From assembly GCA_040506275.1 (NCBI GenBank), contig JBEVXD010000001.1:558001-622000 (forward strand): a DNA stretch of 64,000 nt. Direction: 5' to 3'. Within the stretch, counting starts at the first letter, position 1; every line of letters starts with the position of its first letter. The position numbers and the translations under genes are program-made. The DNA is from Thiodiazotropha sp040506275 (GTDB lineage Bacteria; Pseudomonadota; Gammaproteobacteria; Chromatiales; Chromatiaceae). Under the pieces are notes generated by a model that was not told where the DNA came from, did not search any database, and saw nothing but the letters and a program-made list of their open reading frames with translations. This document shows positions 43,116-52,204 of this stretch, in pieces.

Positions 43116-45620
43116 ATGGCCATGGATACAAGTCGACCAGGACAACGCCATACGCTACTGCAGCGAATAAAAGCAAGGTTTGAAAACAGGCCGGATACGG
43201 AGCACGAACAGTCTCTTGTACGGGTGGCTATTGTATTATTGGTGCTGTTCTATCTGGCAATCAACTCTATATTCGGTGAGCTTTCCGAGTCAGCCTATCA
43301 TGGCCTGACTATTCTATCCCTCTTCCTTGCCTTCTCCCTGATTATGATTGCAGCGATCGCTCTTAATCCTGGGGTTTCCATCCCTCGCCGTGTGGTTTGC
43401 ATGTTCGGTGACATGGGCATGATCACCTATCTCCTTTTCTACTATGGGGAGATTATGACGCCACTCTATATTGTCTATCTCTGGGTCTCCTCAGGGTATG
43501 GTCTGAGATATGGCAATCGGTACCTGGCGGCATCTACAGTTATGGCAGCGGTCGGGTTTTTCTTGGTGCTTCAATACAATGAAGATTGGCACTCAGATCC
43601 TAAGACAGGGTGGGGCTTGTGGATTGGATTAATTGTATTGCCGATGTATATCGCCTCGCTATTAGCAAAGTTATCCCGAGCCTTGTCAGCAGCTGAAGCG
43701 GCCAATCAGGCGAAGAGTCAGTTTTTAGCCAATATGAGCCATGAAATTCGCACGCCTATTAACGGTGTAGTTGGATTATTGGAACTACTGAGTAACACGC
43801 CTCTGGAGGAGAAGCAGAGTTCGTTGGTACATGGTGCTCAATCCTCGGCAGCCACTTTAATGCATCTGATTGAGAATGTACTCGATATCAGCAAGATAGA
43901 AGCTGGTCGTATTACCCTCGCAAATGCTCCTTTTGACCTGCATGCATTGATCAATGGGGTGGTGGGATTATTCGAATATGCAGCGAGTAGTAAACAACTA
44001 CTCCTGCAGCGGAAAATTGATCCTGATTGTCCGTATCTATTGATTGGCGATGAGCTGCACCTACGTCAGGTGTTGGTTAATATGGTCAGCAACGCAGTAA
44101 AATTCACTGAACAGGGTAGGGTGGAAATAAAAGTTTCCGCTGAGAAGGTGGAGGAGAATCGAGTCAGGTTACGAATCGATGTAATCGATACCGGAGTTGG
44201 TATTTCAGAAACGGCTCAAGCCTATATTTTCGAGCCATTTCGGCAGGAAGATGAAGGAATAACCAGGCGCTTCGGTGGTACCGGGCTTGGCATGAGTATA
44301 GCGAAGCAGTTAACGGAGTTGATGGGGGGGGAGCTCGCTGTATCGAGTGAGGTAGGAGAGGGCAGTTGTTTTTCTCTCGTGCTTAATTGTCAACGACAAG
44401 AGACGGTAGAGAAGGGTTCATTCCTCAATATTCCCTCTGGGATAAGAGTTATCAGTCATGATGCATTGATGATAGGGCTGTTACGTGATTGGTTTAGTGA
44501 TTGGGGGGTCGACTGCGCTGTTGACTTGGGTGTGACAGAGTCGATTGATGAGTCAGTTATATTGCTGGATGCACGAGCGCTACCGCATCCTTCCACGCTG
44601 CTGGAAGAGTATCCAGGGTTGGCAGCCAGGGATTTGGTACTGCTCAGCGATAGGAGCAAATTAAATTTTGATCCTGGAAATGTGGGTTATCTGGCATCGT
44701 TGAGCTTGCCCATAGAGCAGGCGCAACTTTATCGAACACTGCATGGTTTTCAAACGGCGACTTTTGACAAACCAGTCGAGCAACAAGAGCAAAAACCTAC
44801 AATACCTGCTAAGCCACTCAAAAAAGGGCAGATTCTTGTGGCTGAAGATAATTTAACCAATCAGCTTGTGACCAGGAGTTTCCTTGAGCAGGATGGACAC
44901 ATGGTGACAGTGGTTGATGATGGAATTGCGGCACTTGATATCCTTGAGATTCATGATTTCGATTTGGCAATTGTTGACATGATGATGCCGGGACATGGGG
45001 GGTTAGATATCATTAAGCTCTATCGTCACATGAGTGGGGATCGAAATAGTATGCCCTTTGTTTTACTTACCGCTAATGTAAGCGAAGAGGCTAAGAGTGC
45101 CTGTAAGAGACTGGGGGTAAAGTATCTGAGTAAGCCATTGCGTGGACAAGTCTTACAGACCGTTGTTCAGGATTTATTGATGCAACAAACTCTAAATGTT
45201 GGGGTATCAGAGGATCCTAAACCAATGCTAGAGAGAAGTGATGAAACTCTAGAGGCAGTGATTGATGAGGAGATCTTTCAGGAACTATCAGCATTAATGG
45301 GAACTGGCCCAAGAATAGAGGGATTGGTCAATAACTTCTATAGGGATGTTGAATCTCTAATGTCAGAATTAAGGCAGGCGGTCGACAAGGGAGAGCGGTT
45401 TCAGGCAGCAGATTTCGCCCATGGTCTCAAAGGCGCAGCCTTAGGTTTAGGAGCCTATCAACTTGCACAACAAGCGCGGGAGTTAGAGCAGGAGATACTG
45501 CAAGGCGCTCCTCGGGGTTCAAAGGACCCCTTGGAGCGTTTAGAAGTGGCATATCGCGCAGTGCGGACCAATCTACAGGCGCGGATTGCAGAGGTTTCGG
45601 ACTCAAGTCGCTTGTCTTAG
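43116..45620 (+). CDS. rpfC: Hybrid sensor histidine kinase, RpfC type (DSF sensor)
   Basis: The 834 residues show five or so transmembrane helices (~33-185) without a large periplasmic loop, HisKA with phospho-His209 in NMSHEIRTPINGVVG, an ATPase domain with GGTGLGMSIAKQL (~390), a receiver domain (~570-690, phospho-Asp in LAIVDMMMPGHGG) and an HPt domain (~720-810, DFAHGLKGAALGLG). The short cytoplasmic N-terminus reads RPDTEHEQSLVRVAI, close to the DSF-sensing juxtamembrane segment of Xanthomonas RpfC. It faces rpfF with an 18-base overlap. The RpfG partner (HD-GYP) is not in the window. Confidence 0.88.
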   Translation: MAMDTSRPGQRHTLLQRIKARFENRPDTEHEQSLVRVAIVLLVLFYLAINSIFGELSESAYHGLTILSLFLAFSLIMIAAIALNPGVSIPRRVVCMFGDMGMITYLLFYYGEIMTPLYIVYLWVSSGYGLRYGNRYLAASTVMAAVGFFLVLQYNEDWHSDPKTGWGLWIGLIVLPMYIASLLAKLSRALSAAEAANQAKSQFLANMSHEIRTPINGVVGLLELLSNTPLEEKQSSLVHGAQSSAATLMHLIENVLDISKIEAGRITLANAPFDLHALINGVVGLFEYAASSKQLLLQRKIDPDCPYLLIGDELHLRQVLVNMVSNAVKFTEQGRVEIKVSAEKVEENRVRLRIDVIDTGVGISETAQAYIFEPFRQEDEGITRRFGGTGLGMSIAKQLTELMGGELAVSSEVGEGSCFSLVLNCQRQETVEKGSFLNIPSGIRVISHDALMIGLLRDWFSDWGVDCAVDLGVTESIDESVILLDARALPHPSTLLEEYPGLAARDLVLLSDRSKLNFDPGNVGYLASLSLPIEQAQLYRTLHGFQTATFDKPVEQQEQKPTIPAKPLKKGQILVAEDNLTNQLVTRSFLEQDGHMVTVVDDGIAALDILEIHDFDLAIVDMMMPGHGGLDIIKLYRHMSGDRNSMPFVLLTANVSEEAKSACKRLGVKYLSKPLRGQVLQTVVQDLLMQQTLNVGVSEDPKPMLERSDETLEAVIDEEIFQELSALMGTGPRIEGLVNNFYRDVESLMSELRQAVDKGERFQAADFAHGLKGAALGLGAYQLAQQARELEQEILQGAPRGSKDPLERLEVAYRAVRTNLQARIAEVSDSSRLS

Positions 45621-46514
45621 CGGTGGTAAATCAACAGCCTCAGACAGTTTTTTAGCTCGCTTGTTCTGAGCACGTACCAATCGCTGCATTATACTGATTT
45701 CACTATGCTTCAGACTGAGCGCGGCATCTACCCACTGGGTCGTAATGGAAAGTAGCTCCTCGTAAGGTACTTGATTATAGGTTTGACGAACATGACGAAG
45801 TAATTTGTTTGCATTTGTTCGACGTTGTGCTGTTCGCACGTATTGAGCCAGGGCCTCAACTCCTGCACCACTCTCAGCCAATACATCTACTACACCTAGC
45901 TCATAAAGTGTTTCTGCGGTGTAAAGGTCACCACTGTAGATCAAACGCTCAGCCAATCCCGAACCGACCCTTCGTGATAAAAAGCTGTAGGCTCCCATCC
46001 CAGGAAACATATTAAATAACACTTCTGGAAAACCCATATGTGTACCTCTTTCAGCGATCATAACATTACACGATAATGCTGCCTCAAAGCCTCCACCTTG
46101 TGCATTGCCTTCAACCAGGGCAATAGACGTGACAGGTTGATTCAGATGGCTATGGAAACCAAATGCGCCATCTATGCAGGCACGAGCATAATTCATTAGT
46201 GTTGTTCGATCTTTGGTTTCGATAAGCTCTACGAACAGGGCTAAATCTCCTCCTAGATTGAAAGTCGAGTGGTCATTGGATGCGAGTACTACATAATCCC
46301 AGTCAGACTGATTTTTGCTGGCATGATCTTCTGCGATACGTTGTCCGATATAGGCCTGAAAAGATTTGATATCGTCGAGCAGTTCTGGTGTAAAGCAAGG
46401 CCTGGGTGCTGGGTTCATTCGTAAAATTGCGCATCTGATTGATTCTTCCAATTGTAGGCTGGCATGCTGCAATTTGGGCTGCTTGATGTGAGAGGAGAGA
46501 GTTGTAATGTCCAT
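45603..46514 (-). CDS. rpfF: DSF synthase RpfF (crotonase family)
   Basis: Makes cis-2-unsaturated fatty acid signals from acyl-ACP by combined dehydratase and thioesterase activity. The 303 residues carry the RpfF hallmark glutamates: E144 in GGGFEAALSC and E164 in GFPEVLFNMFPGMGAYSF, plus FNLGGDLALF (~85-94). Ordinary enoyl-CoA hydratases lack this combination. ATG 46514 has GAGG about seven bases upstream. The 3' end overlaps that of rpfC by 18 bases, the same convergent layout as in Xanthomonas; rpfB is not adjacent. Confidence 0.92.
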   Translation of the reverse strand: MDITTLSSHIKQPKLQHASLQLEESIRCAILRMNPAPRPCFTPELLDDIKSFQAYIGQRIAEDHASKNQSDWDYVVLASNDHSTFNLGGDLALFVELIETKDRTTLMNYARACIDGAFGFHSHLNQPVTSIALVEGNAQGGGFEAALSCNVMIAERGTHMGFPEVLFNMFPGMGAYSFLSRRVGSGLAERLIYSGDLYTAETLYELGVVDVLAESGAGVEALAQYVRTAQRRTNANKLLRHVRQTYNQVPYEELLSITTQWVDAALSLKHSEISIMQRLVRAQNKRAKKLSEAVDLPPLRQAT

Positions 46515-47489
46515 AGCGTACCTCGAGGTATTCGGTTGTAATTAGACATGAGTCTGTGAGTGCATCTTCAGAGAACTGCAGCTGTTGCTCACATTATGAT
46601 GAAAACATATCACTGGGTATCTATAAAAGTGCTAACAGCTTTAAAAAGCTCAGTGAGCTTCTCAACAGAGTTTAGGAAGTAAGTAGCCGGCTTTGTAGTA
46701 CGCTAGGTCAAGTAATTTGAAGAATCGTGAATTAATGCCTTAGAATTTGAATAATAAGAAACGTAACAACGCTGGTTGATACTTTTTTATTCATATCGGG
46801 TTAATGCCGCAACCAGTTCTGTTTGGTTTTAATTAAGCGAATTACAAAATCAGAATATAGGGGTGGAATATACCCTTATAAATTAAACGGCGTATAAATA
46901 ATGATTATTTTAGGTATTGCTGATTAAATACTTATCATTAGGTGAGTCAAGAAATCGAATGACAAAAATATGGGTAGGTAAAGTGCAGATATTTTGTTGA
47001 TGGAACAACTCAAAATCACAATGATGAAAATATTGATCGCATCTCAATGCTAGCCCACCTGCTTTCTCTTTTTTCGGCAACCGGTTGATTTGAAGGTTTT
47101 ACTGATCCCCGCATTCCCGTATCTTCGATGCACATGGGACGTTCAGAATCGATAATATCTCAAGAGACTATTAGTAAGGCATAAGTGAATTTTGGGACTA
47201 ATATACCAAGCAGATGCAGTGCTCTTTCTCCAGCATGGAATTAAACAATGAGTTATTCATAAAGGAATTAATTTCTTTTAAATTAATGCTATTTATTCGA
47301 AGATAGACTTAAAAAAATTAACTATAATCGTTCTGACGCTTACAGGATCTACTAGACTGGTGATCTATGATTCAGGTAGCAATTGAATACAACATTTAAC
47401 AAAGTGTTGGTTGTTAAATAGATCATTAGATTATTAATTTATAGATAGTGTTGCATATCAAAAACAAAAATTGCACAAGGAGGTAGCTA
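46515..47489. other. 975-bp gene-free AT-rich region between rpfF and csrA
   Basis: No intact gene, tRNA or known RNA is recognised. It is clearly AT-richer than its surroundings. From 46959 a short reading (MTKIWVGKVQIFC) stops at 46998. One frame over, 46996-47184 reads on with a single TGA at 47086, so a decayed gene is possible. The promoters of rpfF and csrA must lie here. I see no arrays of GGA-loop hairpins that would mark a CsrA-binding small RNA. Confidence 0.4.
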
Positions 47490-47741
47490 ATGCTGGTACT
47501 CACTCGGCATTTAAATCAGTCATTACAGGTAGGTAGCGCAGTAACACTAAAGATATTGAGTATCAATAATGGTAATGTCAGGTTTGGAATCGATGCGCCA
47601 GCTGATGTATTGATTTTACGCGAAGAACTTGCACATCGTATGAATGCATCATCAATACAATCAGAAACTAAGCCCCCAAAAAAGAGGGAGCCTCAAGTAA
47701 CCTATAAACCACGTCGAAAGAAGCTTGTTATCGATATGTAA
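47490..47741 (+). CDS. csrA: CsrA/RsmA-family RNA-binding regulator with basic C-terminal tail
   Basis: A translational regulator that binds GGA motifs in mRNA leaders. The 83 residues start MLVLTRHLNQSLQVG and keep the key R6 and the Arg of LREEL (equivalent of R44). The usual LTRRxGE is changed to LTRHLNQ, and the core is followed by ~30 extra residues rich in Lys, Arg and Pro (KPPKKREPQ, KPRRKKLVI) absent from canonical CsrA (~61 residues). AAGGAGGT gives a very strong ribosome-binding site. Probably a divergent paralogue. Confidence 0.88.
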   Translation: MLVLTRHLNQSLQVGSAVTLKILSINNGNVRFGIDAPADVLILREELAHRMNASSIQSETKPPKKREPQVTYKPRRKKLVIDM

Positions 47742-48061
47742 TAATCATCTCTACCCCTTAAGTGGCGATGGTGTTTCTTAGCAAGGTGAAATTCGTTCTT
47801 ACTAACGATATGGAAATATAATTGATCATCATAAATGGGATTCGGATTGTAATTACTTGAATATTTGTAACCGACTTTAATAGCTGTAAAACTGCTTGTG
47901 AGTTTGCTTACGGTAGGGCGTTGGTTGTCAACAAGAGCAACTACCTGTATTCAGCTGGTTTTGAAGTCGATCCTAGATTTGATGTTTCATGACTCCGGGA
48001 ACAAATGGGAGCGAGAGATCGACCGGATATATTATGGGAGTCTGGGGGGGCAGGCATTCCA
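47742..48061. other. Intergenic region between csrA and bpt
   Basis: A 320-base gap between convergent genes. I see no gene, notably no infA, which commonly follows aat-bpt. A short inverted pair GTTGTC/CAAC near 47924-47940 is too small to interpret. Confidence 0.5.
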
Positions 48062-48820
48062 CTAATATTTATCGGGTGTATTGTTACTATGGGTTGTGTG
48101 ACTGACCCACTGCTGTCCTGTCCATGCCTCAAAAGGCCTAAAGCGAGATTTATAATTCATTTTTGCGCATGCTTCTATCCAAAATCCGGGATACACCCAT
48201 TCCAGTCCTCTCTCCCTAGCGCTGTATATCTGCCAGATTAGGGCAAACATGCCAACACCCTCCTGTTTAAACTGAGGATCATAAAATGTATATACAGAGG
48301 AGGTGCCTTGGGGTAATTGATCACTCACGGCAACTGCTACTAGTTGTCCTGATTTTTTGAATTCAATAAATTGAGTTTCAGCCCAATCACAGGTTAAAAA
48401 TTGTGAATATTGACCAGGGCTATTACATGCCATAGCACCGTCGGGATGCCTCTCCAATAAATATCGTTTATACAATTGATAGTGTTCTTCGTTAAAGCTT
48501 GAGTCTGTGGCGCTTACCTGAAACTGGCTTGCGTTGCTTTTCCAGTTTCTACGCTGACTGCGGGATGGTTTATATTTATTAACCGGGATTCTTAATGAGA
48601 CACATCCTGTGCAATGTGGGCAGGCGGGCTGGTAGAGATAACAGCCGCTTCGTCTGAATCCTCTGTCAATCAACTGTTGGTAGAGTTCTGGAGTCACTTT
48701 TGCCGTGGGGTCTAGAAACAGATTTCTCGCCTCTTCTCCAGGCAGATAAGAGCAATCATGCACTTGGCTCATATAGAGCGCATAGGCATCTTCTTGTGTG
48801 AAGCCAGGGTTATCTAGCAT
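48062..48820 (-). CDS. bpt: Aspartate/glutamate leucyltransferase Bpt
   Basis: Transfers Leu from tRNA to proteins with N-terminal Asp or Glu, feeding the ClpS/ClpAP N-degron pathway. The 252 residues show the N-terminal cysteine pattern HDCSYLPGEEARNLF, GCYLYQPACPHCTGCVSLRI (~60-78) and the acyltransferase-fold end GVGMFALIWQIYSARERGLEW and YPGFWIEACAKMNYK. The start overlaps the aat end by seven bases, giving one unit. Confidence 0.94.
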   Translation of the reverse strand: MLDNPGFTQEDAYALYMSQVHDCSYLPGEEARNLFLDPTAKVTPELYQQLIDRGFRRSGCYLYQPACPHCTGCVSLRIPVNKYKPSRSQRRNWKSNASQFQVSATDSSFNEEHYQLYKRYLLERHPDGAMACNSPGQYSQFLTCDWAETQFIEFKKSGQLVAVAVSDQLPQGTSSVYTFYDPQFKQEGVGMFALIWQIYSARERGLEWVYPGFWIEACAKMNYKSRFRPFEAWTGQQWVSHTTHSNNTPDKY

Positions 48821-49524
48821 GTCTTGAATACAGGCTCAATATCAGACCAGCTACCCACTTGGCCATTGAGACGTGTCCAGCTATTGAGATCCTGGCAGAA
48901 TTGTTTTCTTGGAACCTCTTCTGCACCTAAACTTGCCAAATGTCTTGTGTAAACCTGGCAATCGATCATTTTAAATCCCCATGCTTTAAGTTGGTGGCTT
49001 AGATAGACTAGGGCGATCTTTGAACCATCGCTGGCGCGGCTGAACATTGATTCCCCAAAAAAGACGCGGCCTATTGCCATACCATATAATCCACCCACAA
49101 GTGTGTTGTCTTGCCAAACCTCGACTGAATGGGCAAGTCCAAGCTTGTGTTGCATGCAATAGGCGTCGATCATTTCAGGTACAAGCCAAGTACCAGGGGA
49201 ATCATCTCTCGGTGCCGCGCATTCATTGATGACTTCAGTAAACCTTTGGTCAAAGGATACACTATAAATATTTTTCCGAAGGGTTTTGCGAAGGCTGCGA
49301 CTGATTTTAAGTTTTTCTGGATAGAGCACTGTTCTGGGATCGGGGGACCACCAAAGGATTGGTTCTCCCTCAGAAAACCAAGGGAAAATTCCCAGCTGAT
49401 AGGCTTGGATCAGCCGTTGGGGCGTCAGGTCACCTCCAACTGCGAGTAATCCGTCGGGCTCTTTTTCGGCCATGGAGACATCCGGGAAAGGGGTATTCGG
49501 ATTGTCGTCTAGTAAAAAAATCAT
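48814..49524 (-). CDS. aat: Leucyl/phenylalanyl-tRNA--protein transferase
   Basis: Transfers Leu or Phe from tRNA to N-terminal Lys/Arg of proteins in the N-end rule pathway. The 236 residues include FPDVSMAEKEPDGLLAVGGD (~12-32), YQLGIFPWFSEGEPILWWSP and the GLYGMAIGRVFFGESMFSR motif (~148-166). Length is normal. Upstream gene of aat-bpt. Confidence 0.95.
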   Translation of the reverse strand: MIFLLDDNPNTPFPDVSMAEKEPDGLLAVGGDLTPQRLIQAYQLGIFPWFSEGEPILWWSPDPRTVLYPEKLKISRSLRKTLRKNIYSVSFDQRFTEVINECAAPRDDSPGTWLVPEMIDAYCMQHKLGLAHSVEVWQDNTLVGGLYGMAIGRVFFGESMFSRASDGSKIALVYLSHQLKAWGFKMIDCQVYTRHLASLGAEEVPRKQFCQDLNSWTRLNGQVGSWSDIEPVFKTC

Positions 49525-49806
49525 GGTTTGTTTACATCTATTGTTTTATATAATCATAACAGACACTTGCGCAAGTAATAAAAAATCCACATTATCTACG
49601 GTTGAATGTATGGTTAATGTAAAATGTATGGGTATAAGTAATCCCAATTTGTAGTTTTATCCAAAATTTACGTTGAAGAGGCCAGTGTAGCCTAAGCTAA
49701 AACGGGGATATTTTGGTTAAAGCATGATTGTATGTAACTAAGATCCTTAGACGAGCCATTATATGTATCCTGGCTTGTTGTTTTAATTTCACTCTGGAGT
49801 ATTGAA

Positions 49807-50475
49807 TTGTCCGACGCTGTCAAACACCTGCAGATTGGTGATGTATTGCAGTTGCAGTTTGCGCCACCTGCTGATAATCAGGATCGCTTTTCAGCTACCC
49901 TTGTAGGTTTTTTACCAGGTCAAAGCTTGGTTATTACTACACCTAGAAAAAGCGGAAATCCGATAATTATTCGTGATGGCCAGAGTTTTACTGTGAGAAT
50001 GCTTCAGGGCAGTAATATTTTCGGTTTTGTGGCTCGTGTGCTTCACGTCTCCTCAAAACCCTATCCCCACATCCACTTGGCCTATCCTGATGATGTTGAG
50101 AGTGCGGTTGTCAGAAATGCTCCCAGGGTTCCTACTGAGTTGCCGGCTATTGTAATCAAGCCTCAAGGTGAATCCGGGGAGGATTTACAGAGGAAAGTTA
50201 TTATTTCAGATATCAGCAGTACCGGCGCCAGGGTTATAGATACACAGGAACTCGGTAAGGTTGGCTCGGTAATACATGTAAGCCAGACGCTGTCAGTTTG
50301 TGGTGGAAGCGATGTGCTTAAGGTGTTGGCAGTGATAAGGAATATTCGGGAGACTCCCGGGCCGGAAGGCACTATTCGCTATTTACATGGATTGGAATTC
50401 CGAGGACTTAACAGGTTTCAGCAACTGATACTCTGCTCCTATGTGCTTGGGAGTATCGCACGCGAACGTGGGTGA
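49807..50475 (+). CDS. YcgR-like PilZ protein
   Basis: A c-di-GMP receptor of 222 residues with an N-terminal YcgR-like domain (~8-95) and a PilZ domain (~100-215). The PilZ arginines are in VVRNAPRVP (RxxxR, ~99-103) and the second motif is DISSTGARV (~138). YcgR proteins slow the flagellar motor or alter its bias when bound to c-di-GMP, which suits this motility-rich window. The start is TTG 49807, supported by CTGGAG seven bases upstream and no better ATG. It is monocistronic. Confidence 0.85.
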   Translation: MSDAVKHLQIGDVLQLQFAPPADNQDRFSATLVGFLPGQSLVITTPRKSGNPIIIRDGQSFTVRMLQGSNIFGFVARVLHVSSKPYPHIHLAYPDDVESAVVRNAPRVPTELPAIVIKPQGESGEDLQRKVIISDISSTGARVIDTQELGKVGSVIHVSQTLSVCGGSDVLKVLAVIRNIRETPGPEGTIRYLHGLEFRGLNRFQQLILCSYVLGSIARERG

Positions 50476-50483
50476 TTTATCTG

Positions 50484-50663
50484 CTATTCGCCTTTTGGTC
50501 TTTTCTGCGGTTTAGTAAAAAAGGCAAAAGGGATTGCTAATGGGCCGAATATCAGACCAAGAATGCCCCAGCGAACCCTATGCGCACCATTTCTGGCTGC
50601 GAGCATATGACAAATAACTGCGCTTCCGAGGCAAACGACAGTAAGTAGTAGTAAGTGGTACAT
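50484..50663 (-). CDS. Small 59-residue membrane protein
   Basis: The frame 50663 to 50484 encodes MYHLLLLTVVCLGSAVIC, a short basic loop (AARNGAHRVR) and a second hydrophobic helix WGILGLIFGPLAIPFAFF, ending with a basic Lys/Pro tail. WGxLGxxFGPLA is common in small bacterial membrane proteins of unknown role. It is convergent with the PilZ gene, nine bases away. The ribosome-binding site is poor, which lowers confidence. Confidence 0.6.
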   Translation of the reverse strand: MYHLLLLTVVCLGSAVICHMLAARNGAHRVRWGILGLIFGPLAIPFAFFTKPQKRPKGE

Positions 50664-51060
50664 CGAAACTGGTGTAGTCTCCAGGACTCTTCGAAGCGAA
50701 TGTCATTGAACAGTCTAGGTCTCTACACTCGAGTTTTACAACCATTGAAATCAAAGACTGGACAGGATCTCTATCAGTATCCGCTGATTCAGAGTTAGCG
50801 GCCGGTTATTGAGAAAACCCTTACGCCGAAGCGGTCTGTTTTTCGTGGAATGGTGACAGTCCATGACTTGTCCAGGTTTTTTTGTTGTTAAGTCCAAATG
50901 CAGAGACAATGATGTAATCAATCTCTGCTCCGCATAATAGTTGCCTGTTTATGAGGTGTGATGAAACGGCTGGTGACAGCTGACGTGCAAACAACATCTG
51001 AATAAGATGCCCTGGTCTCTTCAGTAATGAAACCAGGGCGGATTGAATTGATACTAGGGG
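50664..51060. other. Gap between small membrane protein and trxB
   Basis: About 400 bases without a convincing gene. It contains the hairpin at 51009-51039 at the trxB 3' side. Otherwise no repeats or RNA are recognised. Confidence 0.4.
51009..51039 (-). terminator. Candidate terminator hairpin after trxB
   Basis: GCCCTGGT (51009-51016) and ACCAGGGC (51032-51039) form a perfect 8-base stem with a 15-base loop, about 20 bases past the trxB stop. The T-run in the trxB direction is interrupted, so it may need help from Rho. Confidence 0.5.
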
Positions 51061-52026
51061 CTATTTGGATTTTGCTTCGAGTGCGTCCAGGAAGCGTTCG
51101 GCATCAAGTGCGGCCTGACAGCCTGTACCCGCAGAGGTGATGGCCTGACGGTAGACATGATCCATGACGTCACCGGCAGCATATACGCCTGAGATGGAGG
51201 TCTCCGTGGCATTGCCTTCAAGACCACCGGCAACCTTTATATATCCATTATTCATCTCTAACTGACCCTCAAACAGGGCGGTATTCGGACTGTGGCCGAT
51301 TGCAATAAAAACACCCTGCAGGTCGATCTCTTTGGTCGCGTCATCTTTGACACTCTTTATCCTCATCCCTGTGACACCTGATTGGTCACCCAGCACTTCA
51401 TCAAGTACATGATCCCATTCGATGGTTACGTTGGCTTCTGCTGCTTTTTTCTTCAGATTATCGGAAAGAATCTTCTCAGAACGAAACTGATCACGACGAT
51501 GTACCACCACTACTTCAGCGGCGATATTCGATAGATAGAGCGCTTCCTCAACAGCAGTATTACCACCGCCGATAACTGCTACCTTTTGATTTTTATAGAA
51601 AAAACCGTCACAGGTTGCGCAAGCGGATACCCCTCTGCCACGGAATGCCTGCTCGGATTCCATTCCAAGATACTTTGCTGATGCACCTGTACATATAATC
51701 AGGGCATCACAGGTATAGACTGCTTGATCTCCCGTCAGACGGAATGGTCGCTGGTCTAATTCCGCTTTGTTTATATGGTCAAAGATAATTTCCGTATTGA
51801 AACGCTCTGCGTGTTGACGCATACGTTCCATCAGGTCGGGTCCCTGGACGCCTTCATTGTCGCCAGGCCAGTTGTCGACTTCTGTTGTGGTCATCAGCTG
51901 GCCACCCTGTTCCATACCGGTGACGAGCACAGGCTCCAGGTTGGCGCGTGCGGCATAGACCGCTGCCGTGTAGCCGGCAGGGCCTGATCCGAGGATCAAG
52001 AGACGGCAATGCTTGGTTTCGCTCAT
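51061..52026 (-). CDS. trxB: Thioredoxin reductase
   Basis: NADPH-dependent flavoenzyme that reduces thioredoxin. The 321 residues show FAD-binding GSGPAGYTAAVYAARA (~13), the redox disulfide in ACATCDGFFY (~137), NADPH-binding GGGNTAVEEALYL (~155) and C-terminal GVYAAGDVMD (~283). Length is normal. GGAG lies upstream of ATG. It is divergent from ald. Confidence 0.96.
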   Translation of the reverse strand: MSETKHCRLLILGSGPAGYTAAVYAARANLEPVLVTGMEQGGQLMTTTEVDNWPGDNEGVQGPDLMERMRQHAERFNTEIIFDHINKAELDQRPFRLTGDQAVYTCDALIICTGASAKYLGMESEQAFRGRGVSACATCDGFFYKNQKVAVIGGGNTAVEEALYLSNIAAEVVVVHRRDQFRSEKILSDNLKKKAAEANVTIEWDHVLDEVLGDQSGVTGMRIKSVKDDATKEIDLQGVFIAIGHSPNTALFEGQLEMNNGYIKVAGGLEGNATETSISGVYAAGDVMDHVYRQAITSAGTGCQAALDAERFLDALEAKSK

Positions 52027-52204
52027 GTATACTTACTCCACTCGGAATGTGCCCGGTAAATTTTGGGCAGATCATGATAATTTCTGAGACTTGAAGAATT
52101 CAGAGTCATGAATTCGGTGACCCGTGTTCAAGTCTTGATCAACGAATGCGGGAATACTACGGAATCCTCACTCCTGGGTAAAGAATCACCATGAGAAATA
52201 AGCT

